Origin: Stenotrophomonas rhizophila
Lineage (GTDB): Bacteria > Pseudomonadota > Gammaproteobacteria > Xanthomonadales > Xanthomonadaceae
Direction of reading: 5' to 3'
DNA: 64,000 nt
Assembly: GCF_003751305.1 (NCBI RefSeq)
Contig: NZ_RJKV01000001.1
Coordinates: 1,779,586-1,843,585, forward strand
Positions 27,391 to 35,883 of the stretch are shown one piece after another (position 1 is the stretch's first letter; each line of letters opens with the position of its first letter). The translations under genes and the position numbers were made by a program. The notes under the pieces are model-generated. The model made no database searches and had not been told where the DNA came from. It saw nothing but the letters and a program-made list of their open reading frames with translations.

Positions 27391-27462
27391 TCAGCGCAAC
27401 AGCGCGAACAGGAGCAACAACGGAATCGGAATGCCCAGCATCCACAGCAGAATGTACTTCAT
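27391..27462 (-). CDS. 23-residue membrane peptide
   Basis: An ATG at 27462 with a near-perfect ribosome site (GGGAGGAAA, six bases upstream) opens a frame of 23 codons. It reads MKYILLWMLG, then IPIPLLLLFALLR, and stops at 27391. It is almost entirely hydrophobic, with a WxLGIPIP turn and a terminal Arg. Short proteins of this kind are common next to stress-related membrane protein genes in Proteobacteria. It lies 28 bases downstream of the 350-residue membrane protein and is followed by a hairpin, so the two form one transcript. Function unknown. Confidence 0.65.
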   Translation of the reverse strand: MKYILLWMLGIPIPLLLLFALLR

Positions 27463-27489
27463 GGTGTTTCCTCCCTCAGATGGTCAGGT

Positions 27490-28542
27490 TCACAGGTCGC
27501 GGCGACGGCCGCCCCAGGTGGCACTCAGGCTGGCGATGAAGGCACCGATCAGCAGCGTAATGAACAGCCACAGCGCGGCGTAGGCGGTTGCCTTGCGGGC
27601 ATCGTCGGCCGCCTGCTTGGCCTGCTGCTTGGCGTTGTCCAGCGCCGCACGCAGGCGGGTCTGCACATCGGTCACCCGGGCCTGGGCTTCAGCCTGGCTC
27701 ATGCCGGTCTGCGCCGCCACCAGCTGGCCCAGATACTGGGTGTCGGCCGGGTCCATGGTGTCGGACTTCAAGCTGTTGAGAATGATGCGGTTGACCTCGG
27801 TGCGCACTTCACGGCTGTCCGGACGACGGTCGGCACCCGGCATCGGGCGCGGCGGCAGCGGTGCACCATTGGCAACGGGCGCCGGGGCGGGTGCGGACGC
27901 ATCGGCCGGACCGGCGGGACCCGCCGGCGGCGCGGGCTGCGCAGCGGTCGGGTTGGCACGGAACAGCGAATCCACCCAGTACTGCACGTCGCCCTGATCG
28001 TTGCCCATCGCAGCCGAACCCGCACCGGCAGCGGCGATACCGCCTGCGGTCGAGGCGGCGGCACCGGCAGTGGCGCCGGCAACCTTGGCACCGGCACCGA
28101 GGATGCCGCCGATGGCCGAGGTCAACAGCGCCGCAGTCAGCAACGTCGCCACGGCCCATGACACGAACCCATGCGCAGTATCGCGGAAGTAGGTTTCATC
28201 GCCGTGGATGTTGCTCCACTTCGTACGCAGGCGGCCGGCCAGATAGCCGCCCAGGCCGGAGGCTGCGATCGCAGTGAAGGTCAGCCAGGCGATGCTGGAC
28301 CACCCGAACGTTTCGGCGGTCACGCCTTCAAACGACCAGGGCGACACCGACGACAGGCCCAAGCCAACACCAAGGATGACAAGAATCAGCGAGAGCGCAG
28401 CGGCGGCGATCGCACCGGCGAGAATCGCGCCCCACGACACTGCGCTGTCGCGCGGAAGATCCACCACCGGCGGTGGGGTGACCACGGCCACGGTCGCTGC
28501 AGCGACGGGCTCGGGGTGGGCGTAATCGCCTCGGGTATTCAT
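27490..28542 (-). CDS. Glycine/alanine-rich multi-pass membrane protein
   Basis: A 350-residue protein from ATG 28542, 11 bases after AGGAG. The layout is: N-terminal Pro-rich cytoplasmic segment; hydrophobic segment with SWGAILAGAIAAAALSLILVILGVGLGLS; segment SSIAWLTFTAIAASGLGGYLAGRLR; Gly/Ala-rich segment AVATLLTAALLTSAIGGILGAGAK; a Pro/Ala linker and helical charged region (about 215-320); and a last segment (ALWLFITLLIGAFIASLSA). The helical region with ARVTDVQTRLRAALDNAKQQ resembles a coiled coil. Similar proteins are annotated only as hypothetical membrane proteins. It precedes the 23-residue peptide in one transcript. Confidence 0.8.
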   Translation of the reverse strand: MNTRGDYAHPEPVAAATVAVVTPPPVVDLPRDSAVSWGAILAGAIAAAALSLILVILGVGLGLSSVSPWSFEGVTAETFGWSSIAWLTFTAIAASGLGGYLAGRLRTKWSNIHGDETYFRDTAHGFVSWAVATLLTAALLTSAIGGILGAGAKVAGATAGAAASTAGGIAAAGAGSAAMGNDQGDVQYWVDSLFRANPTAAQPAPPAGPAGPADASAPAPAPVANGAPLPPRPMPGADRRPDSREVRTEVNRIILNSLKSDTMDPADTQYLGQLVAAQTGMSQAEAQARVTDVQTRLRAALDNAKQQAKQAADDARKATAYAALWLFITLLIGAFIASLSATWGGRRRDL

Positions 28543-28947
28543 AGCGGATGACACTCCTTTTCAAGCACTGCGGACGCAGCGCGCATCGGCAGGCTGCGCT
28601 TCAGGTTGTGAAATACGCGAGAGGCTGAAAACAAGACGGTGTGGATGCGGGACCGGGATCACACCGACAGTCGCCTGTGCGATGGATGGCTCACGGTGTG
28701 CCCCAAAGCCGCATGCGGCGCTGATATCAAAACGGTTATGAGCCTGCCATCGTCGCGCTGCTGAATATGCTGATGAAGATGCGTTCCAAGCGGCGATGAA
28801 CTTTTACGACATTCACGTGGCAATAATCCAATCACGCCATGGATGGCACATGACCGGCCAGGGACGGCCATTCTGCGGATGCAGTGGAACGGGGGCTGCA
28901 TCGCCGGCGACTTGGCGCGACCAAGGGGATTATCTGGAAGCACTCTC
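28543..28947. other. Divergent intergenic region with a 12-bp palindrome
   Basis: The region separates the leftward membrane-protein gene from the rightward TlpA-like gene. I see no coding sequence, RNA gene or convincing promoter hexamer pair. A perfect palindrome gccgcatgcggc lies at 28708-28719 and may be an operator or chance in GC-rich DNA. An open frame extending the TlpA-like gene upstream to 28843 lacks signal-peptide character. Confidence 0.5.
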
Positions 28948-30288
28948 ATGACACTGGCATTATCCGGTCGCGTCGTCGCGACCCTGTTCCTCGCCTCAAG
29001 CCTGTTGTTCGCTGCGCCTGCACCTGCTGCAGCGAAAGCAGCGTTCCCCGCCGAAGGAATCTGGCGGGGCGAGTTCACCATCGATGGCGACCCGATTCCC
29101 TTCAATTTCGAAGTGAAGGGCAAGCGCGCGCAGGACGCGACCTTCACCCTGCTCAACGGCGCTCGCACGGATAAATTCAAGGTCACTCCGCGTGACGACG
29201 GGACGTTCTCGGTGCGGATGAACACCTACGATGCCGTACTGGAGGGCAAGGTTTCCGAGGATGGCAAGCATCTCGTTGGCCAGTACAAGGACCTGGTGCC
29301 AAGCCGCAACGGTGCGCGCAACCTGGCCTTCACCGCAGAACACAATGCAGCCTGGCGCTTCGTCAAACCCGGCCAGGACGAGGCGCCGGCGGCGGACCTC
29401 AGCGGCAAGTGGGCCGTGCAGACCATCGACAAGGCCGCCCGTCAGGACAAACGCAACCAGGTCGCCCTGCTCAAGCAGGAGGGCAACCGCCTCTCCGGCG
29501 TGTTCATGACCGTGGTTGGCGATACCCGCGAGCTGGAAGGCACCGTGCAGGGCAACCGCTTCTACCTGTCCGGCTTCAGCGGTCCGAGCCCGTTGCTGAT
29601 CCGCGGCACGATCGATGAGGACGGCAACATCCAGGGCGCGTTCGGCAGCGGCATCTACAACGTGGTCAAGTTCGAGGCCGAGAAGAGTGACAAGGTGGAG
29701 CTGCCCGATCCGTACAAACTCACCTTCCTCAAGGATGGCCAGGAACGCATCGATTTCAGCTTCCCCGATCTGCAGGGCAAGCAGGTCTCGCTGCAGGACG
29801 ACAAGTACCGCGGCAAGGTGGTGATCGTCGAAGTGATCGGCACCTGGTGCCCCAACTGCACCGACCAGACCTACTTTCTGGCGCCGTGGTTCAAGCAGAA
29901 CCAACATCGCGGGGTGGAGGCGGTGGCCGTGGCCTTCGAGCAGGAAGACAACTTCGATTACTTCCAGAAGACCCTGACCACGTTCAAGGATTACTTCGAC
30001 ATCCGCTACGACATCGTGTTCGGCGGCATCGCCGACAAGAAAGTGGCGACCGAGAAACTCAAGGGCCTGAACTATATGGCCGCCTTCCCGACCACGATCA
30101 TCATCGGTCGCGACGGCAAGGTCCGCGAGATATATACCGGCTATACCGGCACGGTGACCGGCGAGTATCACAAGGACTATGTGACCCGCTTCAACAGCCT
30201 GCTCGATGGGCTGATCGCCGAACCGGATCCGTACGCGGCCAGCGCTGCTGCACCGGCCACGGCGGCGTCACTGGCGGTCGCGCCGTAA
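28948..30288 (+). CDS. Exported TlpA/redoxin-family protein
   Basis: A 446-residue protein with a signal peptide (MTLALSGRVVATLFLASSLL, then an AAPAPAAAKA cleavage zone near residue 30). Residues 35-270 are beta-rich and lipocalin-like with no named family that I recognise. Residues about 285-415 are a thioredoxin-fold redoxin with the W-C-P-N-C active site (Cys301, Cys304), followed by the MAAFPTTIIIGRDG cis-Pro region. It probably acts as a periplasmic thiol-disulfide or peroxide-reducing enzyme. It lies upstream of YceI with 111 bases and a hairpin between. Confidence 0.87.
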   Translation: MTLALSGRVVATLFLASSLLFAAPAPAAAKAAFPAEGIWRGEFTIDGDPIPFNFEVKGKRAQDATFTLLNGARTDKFKVTPRDDGTFSVRMNTYDAVLEGKVSEDGKHLVGQYKDLVPSRNGARNLAFTAEHNAAWRFVKPGQDEAPAADLSGKWAVQTIDKAARQDKRNQVALLKQEGNRLSGVFMTVVGDTRELEGTVQGNRFYLSGFSGPSPLLIRGTIDEDGNIQGAFGSGIYNVVKFEAEKSDKVELPDPYKLTFLKDGQERIDFSFPDLQGKQVSLQDDKYRGKVVIVEVIGTWCPNCTDQTYFLAPWFKQNQHRGVEAVAVAFEQEDNFDYFQKTLTTFKDYFDIRYDIVFGGIADKKVATEKLKGLNYMAAFPTTIIIGRDGKVREIYTGYTGTVTGEYHKDYVTRFNSLLDGLIAEPDPYAASAAAPATAASLAVAP

Positions 30289-30297
30289 TCCCCCGCG

Positions 30298-30316
30298 GCG
30301 GCCAGCCCCTGGCCGC
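30298..30316 (+). terminator. Hairpin between the TlpA-like gene and yceI
   Basis: gcggccag / ctggccgc with a ccc loop lies nine bases past the stop at 30288, followed by a pyrimidine-rich but not T-only stretch. It is a possible weak terminator or processing site. Confidence 0.4.
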
Positions 30317-30399
30317 TGCTTCCCTCCTGCACCGCACGCCCCACACGGCGTCTTCTTGACGCTGCGGGCGACTGCGCGCCACTGCCCAGAGACCTTCTC

Positions 30400-30981
30400 A
30401 TGCGTACTCCCCTGCTACTGGCCTTGCTCGCCCTTTCCGGCGCCCCCGCCGTGGCGACCGCCGCGCCGGTGACCTATCAGCTCGACCCCACCCACACCGA
30501 TGTGCTGTTCACCTGGAACCACAACGGCTTCTCCTTCCCGACCGGCCGCGCAGCGATCAGCAGCGGCACGCTCATCTACGACGCGGCAAAGCCCGCTGCC
30601 TCGCAGGTGCAGGTGGAGCTGCCACTGGCCGAGCTGGCCACCCACGTCCCGAAACTGGACGAGATCGTCAAGGGCGACAAGCTGTTCGATGTCGCCACGC
30701 ACCCGCAAGCCAGCTTCCGCAGTACTTCGGTGGTGCCGCAAGGCACCGGTCGCCTGAAAATCACCGGTGATCTGACCCTGCATGGCGTGACCCGCCCGGT
30801 CGTGCTCGACGCCACCCTCAACAAGGTCGGCGAGCATCCCAGCCGCAAGATCCCCACGATCGGCTTCAATGCCACCGCCGTCATCCGCCGCAGCGAGTTC
30901 GGCCTCACCGGGTTCCTGCCCAACATCGCCGACGAGGTGCAGCTGCGCATCACCACCGAGGGCCAGGGGGCGAAGGAGTGA
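30400..30981 (+). CDS. YceI family periplasmic protein
   Basis: A 193-residue protein with a signal peptide (MRTPLLLALLALSGAPAVATAA) and a lipocalin-like YceI domain: YQLDPTHTDVLFTWNHNGFS at the start, FDVATHPQASFRST, LTLHGVTRPVVLDATLN, and IGFNATAVIRRSEFGL. The family binds polyisoprenoid lipids and is often induced by pH or osmotic stress. It is first in a tightly packed redox operon: the next gene starts with GTG inside its stop codon. Confidence 0.92.
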   Translation: MRTPLLLALLALSGAPAVATAAPVTYQLDPTHTDVLFTWNHNGFSFPTGRAAISSGTLIYDAAKPAASQVQVELPLAELATHVPKLDEIVKGDKLFDVATHPQASFRSTSVVPQGTGRLKITGDLTLHGVTRPVVLDATLNKVGEHPSRKIPTIGFNATAVIRRSEFGLTGFLPNIADEVQLRITTEGQGAKE

Positions 30982-31427
30982 ATCGCAGCCTCCTCGCCAT
31001 CGCCACGACATTGCTGCTGACCAGCGCCGGCGCAGGCGCCGCCGATACCCCGAAGGTCGCGCTCGATCCCCGGCTTGAAGCGCGTGCCGACGGCACCCGC
31101 GAGCTGGTCATCGACGCGCGCATCGAGCCGGGCTGGATCCTGTATGCCTCGGATTTCGAGCAGCCGCAGATCGGCCCGCGGGCGGCGCGGATCAGCCTGG
31201 CGAACGGGGCACAGACCGAAGGCCCGTTGCGCTCGGTGGACGCACGCGAGGGCCATGGCCGCAGCTTTGCCGGTGACTATCGCTACACCTACTTCAGCGA
31301 GCGTGGGCAGCTGCGTCTGCCCATCGCCGCAGGCAACACCCCGGTGAACGGCATCCTGCGCGCGCAGGTGTGCTTTGAAGAAAGCGGCCTGTGCGAACTG
31401 GTTCAGCAGGAGATCGCTGCGCGTTGA
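30978..31427 (+). CDS. Stand-alone DsbD N-terminal-like (thiol:disulfide interchange) domain protein
   Basis: A 149-residue protein starting at GTG 30978 (four-base GTGA overlap with yceI; GAAGGAG immediately upstream). It has a signal peptide MNRSLLAIATTLLLTSAGAGA. The mature part resembles the immunoglobulin-like DsbD-alpha/DsbC_N domain: GWILYASDF, YRYTYFSERGQLRLPI, and an end CFEESGLCELVQQEIAAR that mirrors the two-cysteine segment of DsbD-alpha. It lacks the membrane and thioredoxin parts of DsbD, so it must receive electrons from another protein, perhaps the TlpA-like product encoded two genes on. Confidence 0.78.
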   Translation: MNRSLLAIATTLLLTSAGAGAADTPKVALDPRLEARADGTRELVIDARIEPGWILYASDFEQPQIGPRAARISLANGAQTEGPLRSVDAREGHGRSFAGDYRYTYFSERGQLRLPIAAGNTPVNGILRAQVCFEESGLCELVQQEIAAR

Positions 31428-31440
31428 GCGCGGCATTGTC

Positions 31441-32442
31441 ATGCGCCGTCCTGCCCGCTCCCTCGCCCTGCTGACCACCCTGATCGGTGTCGCCGTGCTG
31501 GTGCCGGTGTTCTCCGCCGATGCGCCAACCTATGACGGCGACCTGAGTGACAACCCACGCGCCCAGCTCGGCCGGCAGCTGTTTTTCGATCCCATCCTGT
31601 CGCGTGATCGCACCGTCTCGTGTGCGAGCTGCCATCAGCCTGCGCGCGCCTTCGCCGATGACCGCGCCGTCAGCCTGGGCGTGGAAGGCCGCGCAGGCAC
31701 CCGCAATACCCCCAGCGTCATGAACAGCGCCGGCCGGACCCGGTTCTTTTGGGATGGCCGCAGCGAAACCCTGGAAGAACAGGCATTGGGCCCGATCGCC
31801 AACCCGCTGGAAATGGACCTGCCGGTGGATGACGCCGTCGCCCGTCTGCTTGCAGATGCGACCTGGGTGGCGCGCTTTCAGGACACCTACAACGCGCCGC
31901 CGAGCCCGCGCACCCTGGGCCGTGCCCTGGCGGCCTACCAGAAGACCCTCAATACCGTGGACAGTCCTTACGACCGCTACGCCCTGGGCCAGGAAGACGC
32001 GATCAGCGACGCCGCCAAGCGTGGCCGCCTGCTGTTCATCACCAAGGCGCAGTGCGTGAGCTGCCATGCCGGCGAGGACTTCACCTCGGACCGCTTCAAG
32101 AACATCGGCATCTACAACGGCCGCCAGTTCAACGACGAGGGTCGCGGCGGCATCACCGGCGATTCGGCGCAGAAAGGCGAATTCAAGGTGCCCGGGCTTC
32201 GCAACGTCGCGCTGACCGCCCCCTACATGCACAACGGGATGTTCAGCACCCTGCGCGAGGTGATCGTCTACTACGACGATCCCGGCAAGGTGATCCCCGA
32301 TTCGATCGGCCGCGATGCGCAGCTGCGCGACCCGCTGCACCTGACCGAAGCGGAGATCGATGACATCGAGCAGTTCCTGCACACCCTCACCGACGACCGC
32401 TTCGCGGCCCGCACGACCTCCTCGACGGCCTCCCCGCCATGA
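31441..32442 (+). CDS. Di-haem cytochrome c peroxidase (CCP/MauG family)
   Basis: A 333-residue protein read from ATG 31441, with a signal or anchor segment (residues 8-25). The haem-binding motifs are CASCH (Cys61, Cys64, His65) and CVSCH (Cys205, Cys208, His209). Family features include GRQLFFDPILS, the NTPSVMN region, FFWDGR, GPIANPLEM and VPGLRNVALTAPYMHNG with the distal Met/His region. It reduces periplasmic hydrogen peroxide using cytochrome electrons, or may act as a MauG-like oxidase. It starts 13 bases after the DsbD-like gene and overlaps the next gene by four bases. Confidence 0.92.
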   Translation: MRRPARSLALLTTLIGVAVLVPVFSADAPTYDGDLSDNPRAQLGRQLFFDPILSRDRTVSCASCHQPARAFADDRAVSLGVEGRAGTRNTPSVMNSAGRTRFFWDGRSETLEEQALGPIANPLEMDLPVDDAVARLLADATWVARFQDTYNAPPSPRTLGRALAAYQKTLNTVDSPYDRYALGQEDAISDAAKRGRLLFITKAQCVSCHAGEDFTSDRFKNIGIYNGRQFNDEGRGGITGDSAQKGEFKVPGLRNVALTAPYMHNGMFSTLREVIVYYDDPGKVIPDSIGRDAQLRDPLHLTEAEIDDIEQFLHTLTDDRFAARTTSSTASPP

Positions 32443-32975
32443 CCCTGCCCCACGTCCGTTTCGCCATCGTGCTGACCATCGCGCTGTCCGTCGCCCTGCC
32501 GAACGCCTCCCGCGCCGCACCGCTGACCACCGCCCCGCCCGCCGGCCAGGCGGCGCCTGCCCTGCAGTGGACGGATCTGGACGGCCGCCCTGCGACGCTG
32601 GCGCAATGGCGCGGCCGCCCGGTGCTGCTCAACTACTGGGCCAGCTGGTGCGGGCCGTGCCTGAAGGAACTGCCCGATCTGCAGCGCTTCTCGCAGGCGC
32701 AGACGCCCCTGCCTGACGGCGTGCACGTGGTCGGCATCGCCCTGGACGACATCGATGCCGCCACGGCCTTGCGCGACCAGCTTCAACTCACCTACCCGCA
32801 GCTGGTGGAGGGCGACGGCCCGCCCGGCACCGCGGCCGCCTTCGGGAACCGCATCGGCACACTGCCGTTCTCGGTCCTGATCGATGCGCGCGGCAAGGTG
32901 CTTCAGGTTCACAACGGCGCGTTGCATCCGGCCGATCTCGCCCGCTGGGCCGCTGCCGCAGGCGGGGCGCCGTGA
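32439..32975 (+). CDS. TlpA-like periplasmic thiol-disulfide oxidoreductase
   Basis: A 178-residue protein with a signal peptide (MTLPHVRFAIVLTIALSVAL, then SRAA) and a thioredoxin fold with WASWCGPC (Cys71, Cys74) and the cis-Pro region GTLPFSVLIDARG. It overlaps the peroxidase gene by four bases, making yceI-dsbD-like-ccp-tlpA one translationally coupled operon. Likely roles are keeping haem-ligating cysteines of the c-type peroxidase reduced or reducing peroxide-damaged thiols. The partner is inferred from context only. Confidence 0.88.
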   Translation: MTLPHVRFAIVLTIALSVALPNASRAAPLTTAPPAGQAAPALQWTDLDGRPATLAQWRGRPVLLNYWASWCGPCLKELPDLQRFSQAQTPLPDGVHVVGIALDDIDAATALRDQLQLTYPQLVEGDGPPGTAAAFGNRIGTLPFSVLIDARGKVLQVHNGALHPADLARWAAAAGGAP

Positions 32976-33151
32976 TCGGCACCGTGCGCCTTGCCGCTAC
33001 GGGGCAACGCTGTTGTCCACGCCAGTCGCGCCAACACACCTGCTGACCCGGCCGTTTCAACGCCGACTGCCGGTGTGCATGTCTGCACCTGTGTCCATCT
33101 GTCCGCCGCAATCGCTGCCGCAGCGGCCCACCATTCCCCGGGGGATCCTCC

Positions 33152-35710
33152 ATGCTGTCCACGCACCATCGCCTGCCGTTGGTTGTCGCCGTCCTGTCGG
33201 CACTGTCGCTGCCCCTCACCGCCCACGGCGCACCCGAGGTGGACGCTGCCACCAGCGTCAACACCGCCACCCTGGATACCGTCACCGTGACCGGCACCCG
33301 TGCGCAGGGTCGCACCGTGCGTGAAAGTGCCGCGCCGATCGATGTGCTGTCGGCCGAGGATATCCGCGCCGCCAACGCGACCAGCCTGCTGGATGTGCTC
33401 AACACCACGGTGCCGAGTTTCAACCTGCCCCTGGAAACCGGCGATCTGAACAGCATGGTCCGCGCCGGGCAGCTGCGCGGGTTGAATTCCAGCCACGTGC
33501 TGGTGCTGGTGGATGGCAAGCGCCGCCACGCTACTGCACTGCTGGGCGCGGGCGGCTTTGGTGGCGCTGCCCCGGCCGATCTGGCCTTGATCCCCACCGG
33601 CGCAATCGAACGCATCGAGGTGCTGCGTGATGGCGCTTCGGCCATCTACGGGTCGGATGCGATCGCCGGCGTGATCAACATCGTCACCAACAAGGCCCCG
33701 CGTGGCGGCGACGTCTCTTACCGCGATGGCACCTACTTCGCCGGCGATGGCCGTTCGCGCGTGGTCCAGGCCGATGCGGGGTTCGGCATCGGCGATGGCG
33801 GCTACCTGCATCTGGCCGCCCAGCTGGACGACCAGCACGCCACCGACTACACCAGCCCCGCGCGCGACACGTTCCTGTACTACTTCCCCCGCAACGCGGC
33901 CGGTACGGCGATCCGGCCCGGTGGCAACCAGGCCAGCAACCCGACGCTGCCCGCCGGCGCCACGCCGGATCCGCGCGAAGCCACCCGCGACAACAACGCC
34001 TGGCGCAACCGCGGCATCCGCGCGTTCCGCACCAAGACCGCCACCGCCAATGCCAGCATCCCACTTGCGGCGACAGTCGACGCCTACGGGCTGTTGACCC
34101 TCGCCCAGCGCGATGCATGGGCGCCGCAGAACTTTCGCCAACCACTGCGCAACGAAGTCGTGCGTGCCATCGATCCGGATGGCTTCGCCCCTACCGAGCA
34201 CATCGATGAGAACGATGGCGCGCTGACGCTCGGCCTGCGCGGGCAACTCGGCCAGTGGGATTGGGACCTCAGCAGCGGCTACGGGCGCGATGCGATGGAC
34301 ATCAACCTCCACAACAGCATCAACCCGACCTACGGGCTGGACAGCCAGACCGATTTCTACATCGGCGACCTGCGCTACAGCGCGTGGACCCACAACCTGG
34401 ACCTGCGCCGTCAGTTGCAGACGGCATGGTTGTCCGCCCCGCTGGAATTCAGCGCGGGCGCGGAGTACCGCGACGAGCGCTACCGGATCGGCGCCGGCGA
34501 TGTGCAGTCCTACACCCATGGCGGGCAGCGGGTGCTGGATGGACCGTATGTCGGCACGGTGCTGGGCATCGGACTGGGGGGATCGCAGGCACTGCCGGGC
34601 TACCGACCGGAGGATGGGGTGGACGTCAGCCGCAACAGCGGCGCAGTCTACGTCGGGGTCGCCGCCGATCTGGGCGCGCGCTGGCGCATCGATCTGGCTG
34701 GCCGCCATGAGCGCTATTCGGATTTCGGCAGCGAAACCACCGGTCGCCTCTCCACCCGTTTCGCGCTGCACCCCAGGCTCGCCCTGCGCGGCACGATCAG
34801 CAACGGGTTCCAGGCGCCGTCGCTGGCGGCGCAGGCCTATCGCAACACCTCCAATGGCAATTTCTACACCGACCATATCCTGCAGGCCGGCTCGCCCCAG
34901 GCCATCGCCCTGGGCGCGCAACCGCTCCGTCCGGAAACCTCCCGCAGCCTCAGCCTGGGCATCGTGGCCGAGCCATGGCAGGGTGCTTCGTTGACCGTTG
35001 ACGCCTACCGCATCGATGTGGACGACCGCATCGCGCTGTCCACCACCTTCCGCGAGGGGCTGTACCCGGGCTCGGGTGCGCTGGTCACCTCGGTGGGCCT
35101 GGGCGCCCAGGATGGCGTGCGCTACTTCATCAACGCTGCCGACACCCGCACCGAGGGCGTGGAGGCCACTCTGGAAGGCCGGTGGGATCTTGGCCGCGGC
35201 GGGAGCCTGCGCTGGACGCTGGCCAGCAGCCACACGCGCGCGACGATCACCGGCCTGGCGCCGACGCCGGCGGTGCTGGCGGCCTTCAACGTGCCGGTGT
35301 TCAGCACCGGCTCGCAGAACGACCTGCTCTACAAGGCGCCGAAGTCACGGCAGGTGCTGGGCCTGGACTGGAACCTGGGGCGCTACCGTGTCGGCCTCCG
35401 CCAGAGCCGCTATGGCGACATCCAACGCTACGGTTCCCCCGCCACGGTGACCACCAGCGGTCCCTATGCCGGGCAGGCCGAGATCGCCTATGACATCGGT
35501 GGGCTCTGGATCACGGACCTGGAACTCGGCGCCACCCTGGCAGGGGGGTGGGAGATTGCCCTGAACGCCAACAATGTCTTTGACCGCAAGGTCACGAAAC
35601 TGCCCGAGCCGCTGCTCGCGGCGAACGAATACTACCGCTACGCCAATGGTGGCCCGATCGATGGCTCGGGCGGGCTGTGGTCGGCAACGGTGCGCTATCG
35701 CTGGGAGTGA
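33152..35710 (+). CDS. TonB-dependent outer-membrane receptor
   Basis: An 852-residue protein with a signal peptide (residues 1-26, ending near AHG), an N-terminal plug (about 45-160: LDTVTVTGTRAQGRTVRES, VLRDGASAIYGSDAIAGVINIVTN) and a long beta-barrel ending in an aromatic-rich strand with terminal residues RYRWE. Substrate unknown; there is no adjacent siderophore or sugar gene. It stands alone, 176 bases after the redox operon and 173 before the phytochrome. The C-terminal part carries the usual NVFDRKV turn of iron-complex receptors. Confidence 0.9.
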   Translation: MLSTHHRLPLVVAVLSALSLPLTAHGAPEVDAATSVNTATLDTVTVTGTRAQGRTVRESAAPIDVLSAEDIRAANATSLLDVLNTTVPSFNLPLETGDLNSMVRAGQLRGLNSSHVLVLVDGKRRHATALLGAGGFGGAAPADLALIPTGAIERIEVLRDGASAIYGSDAIAGVINIVTNKAPRGGDVSYRDGTYFAGDGRSRVVQADAGFGIGDGGYLHLAAQLDDQHATDYTSPARDTFLYYFPRNAAGTAIRPGGNQASNPTLPAGATPDPREATRDNNAWRNRGIRAFRTKTATANASIPLAATVDAYGLLTLAQRDAWAPQNFRQPLRNEVVRAIDPDGFAPTEHIDENDGALTLGLRGQLGQWDWDLSSGYGRDAMDINLHNSINPTYGLDSQTDFYIGDLRYSAWTHNLDLRRQLQTAWLSAPLEFSAGAEYRDERYRIGAGDVQSYTHGGQRVLDGPYVGTVLGIGLGGSQALPGYRPEDGVDVSRNSGAVYVGVAADLGARWRIDLAGRHERYSDFGSETTGRLSTRFALHPRLALRGTISNGFQAPSLAAQAYRNTSNGNFYTDHILQAGSPQAIALGAQPLRPETSRSLSLGIVAEPWQGASLTVDAYRIDVDDRIALSTTFREGLYPGSGALVTSVGLGAQDGVRYFINAADTRTEGVEATLEGRWDLGRGGSLRWTLASSHTRATITGLAPTPAVLAAFNVPVFSTGSQNDLLYKAPKSRQVLGLDWNLGRYRVGLRQSRYGDIQRYGSPATVTTSGPYAGQAEIAYDIGGLWITDLELGATLAGGWEIALNANNVFDRKVTKLPEPLLAANEYYRYANGGPIDGSGGLWSATVRYRWE

Positions 35711-35883
35711 CCTGCGCGCAGCGCAAGGAACTCCGTCGCATCCTCACAAATCAGCACCCGTTCCTATGCAAAAATAAAGGAACTGTGGCAACACCGGGTC
35801 GCAGTGGACGGTGTGCTCCTGCCTTTCAGGCGATGCCGTGCCATTCGGGCGGTTTCAGCACTGAAAACAGCAGGAGTCAATGA

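Noticed and set aside
28708-28719. Palindrome gccgcatgcggc as an operator
   Set aside because: A 12-bp GC-rich palindrome can occur by chance and no second copy or promoter was seen; reported only as part of the gap description.
28843-28947. Upstream extension of the TlpA-like gene
   Set aside because: The signal peptide begins at ATG 28948 and the added residues do not look like part of an exported protein.
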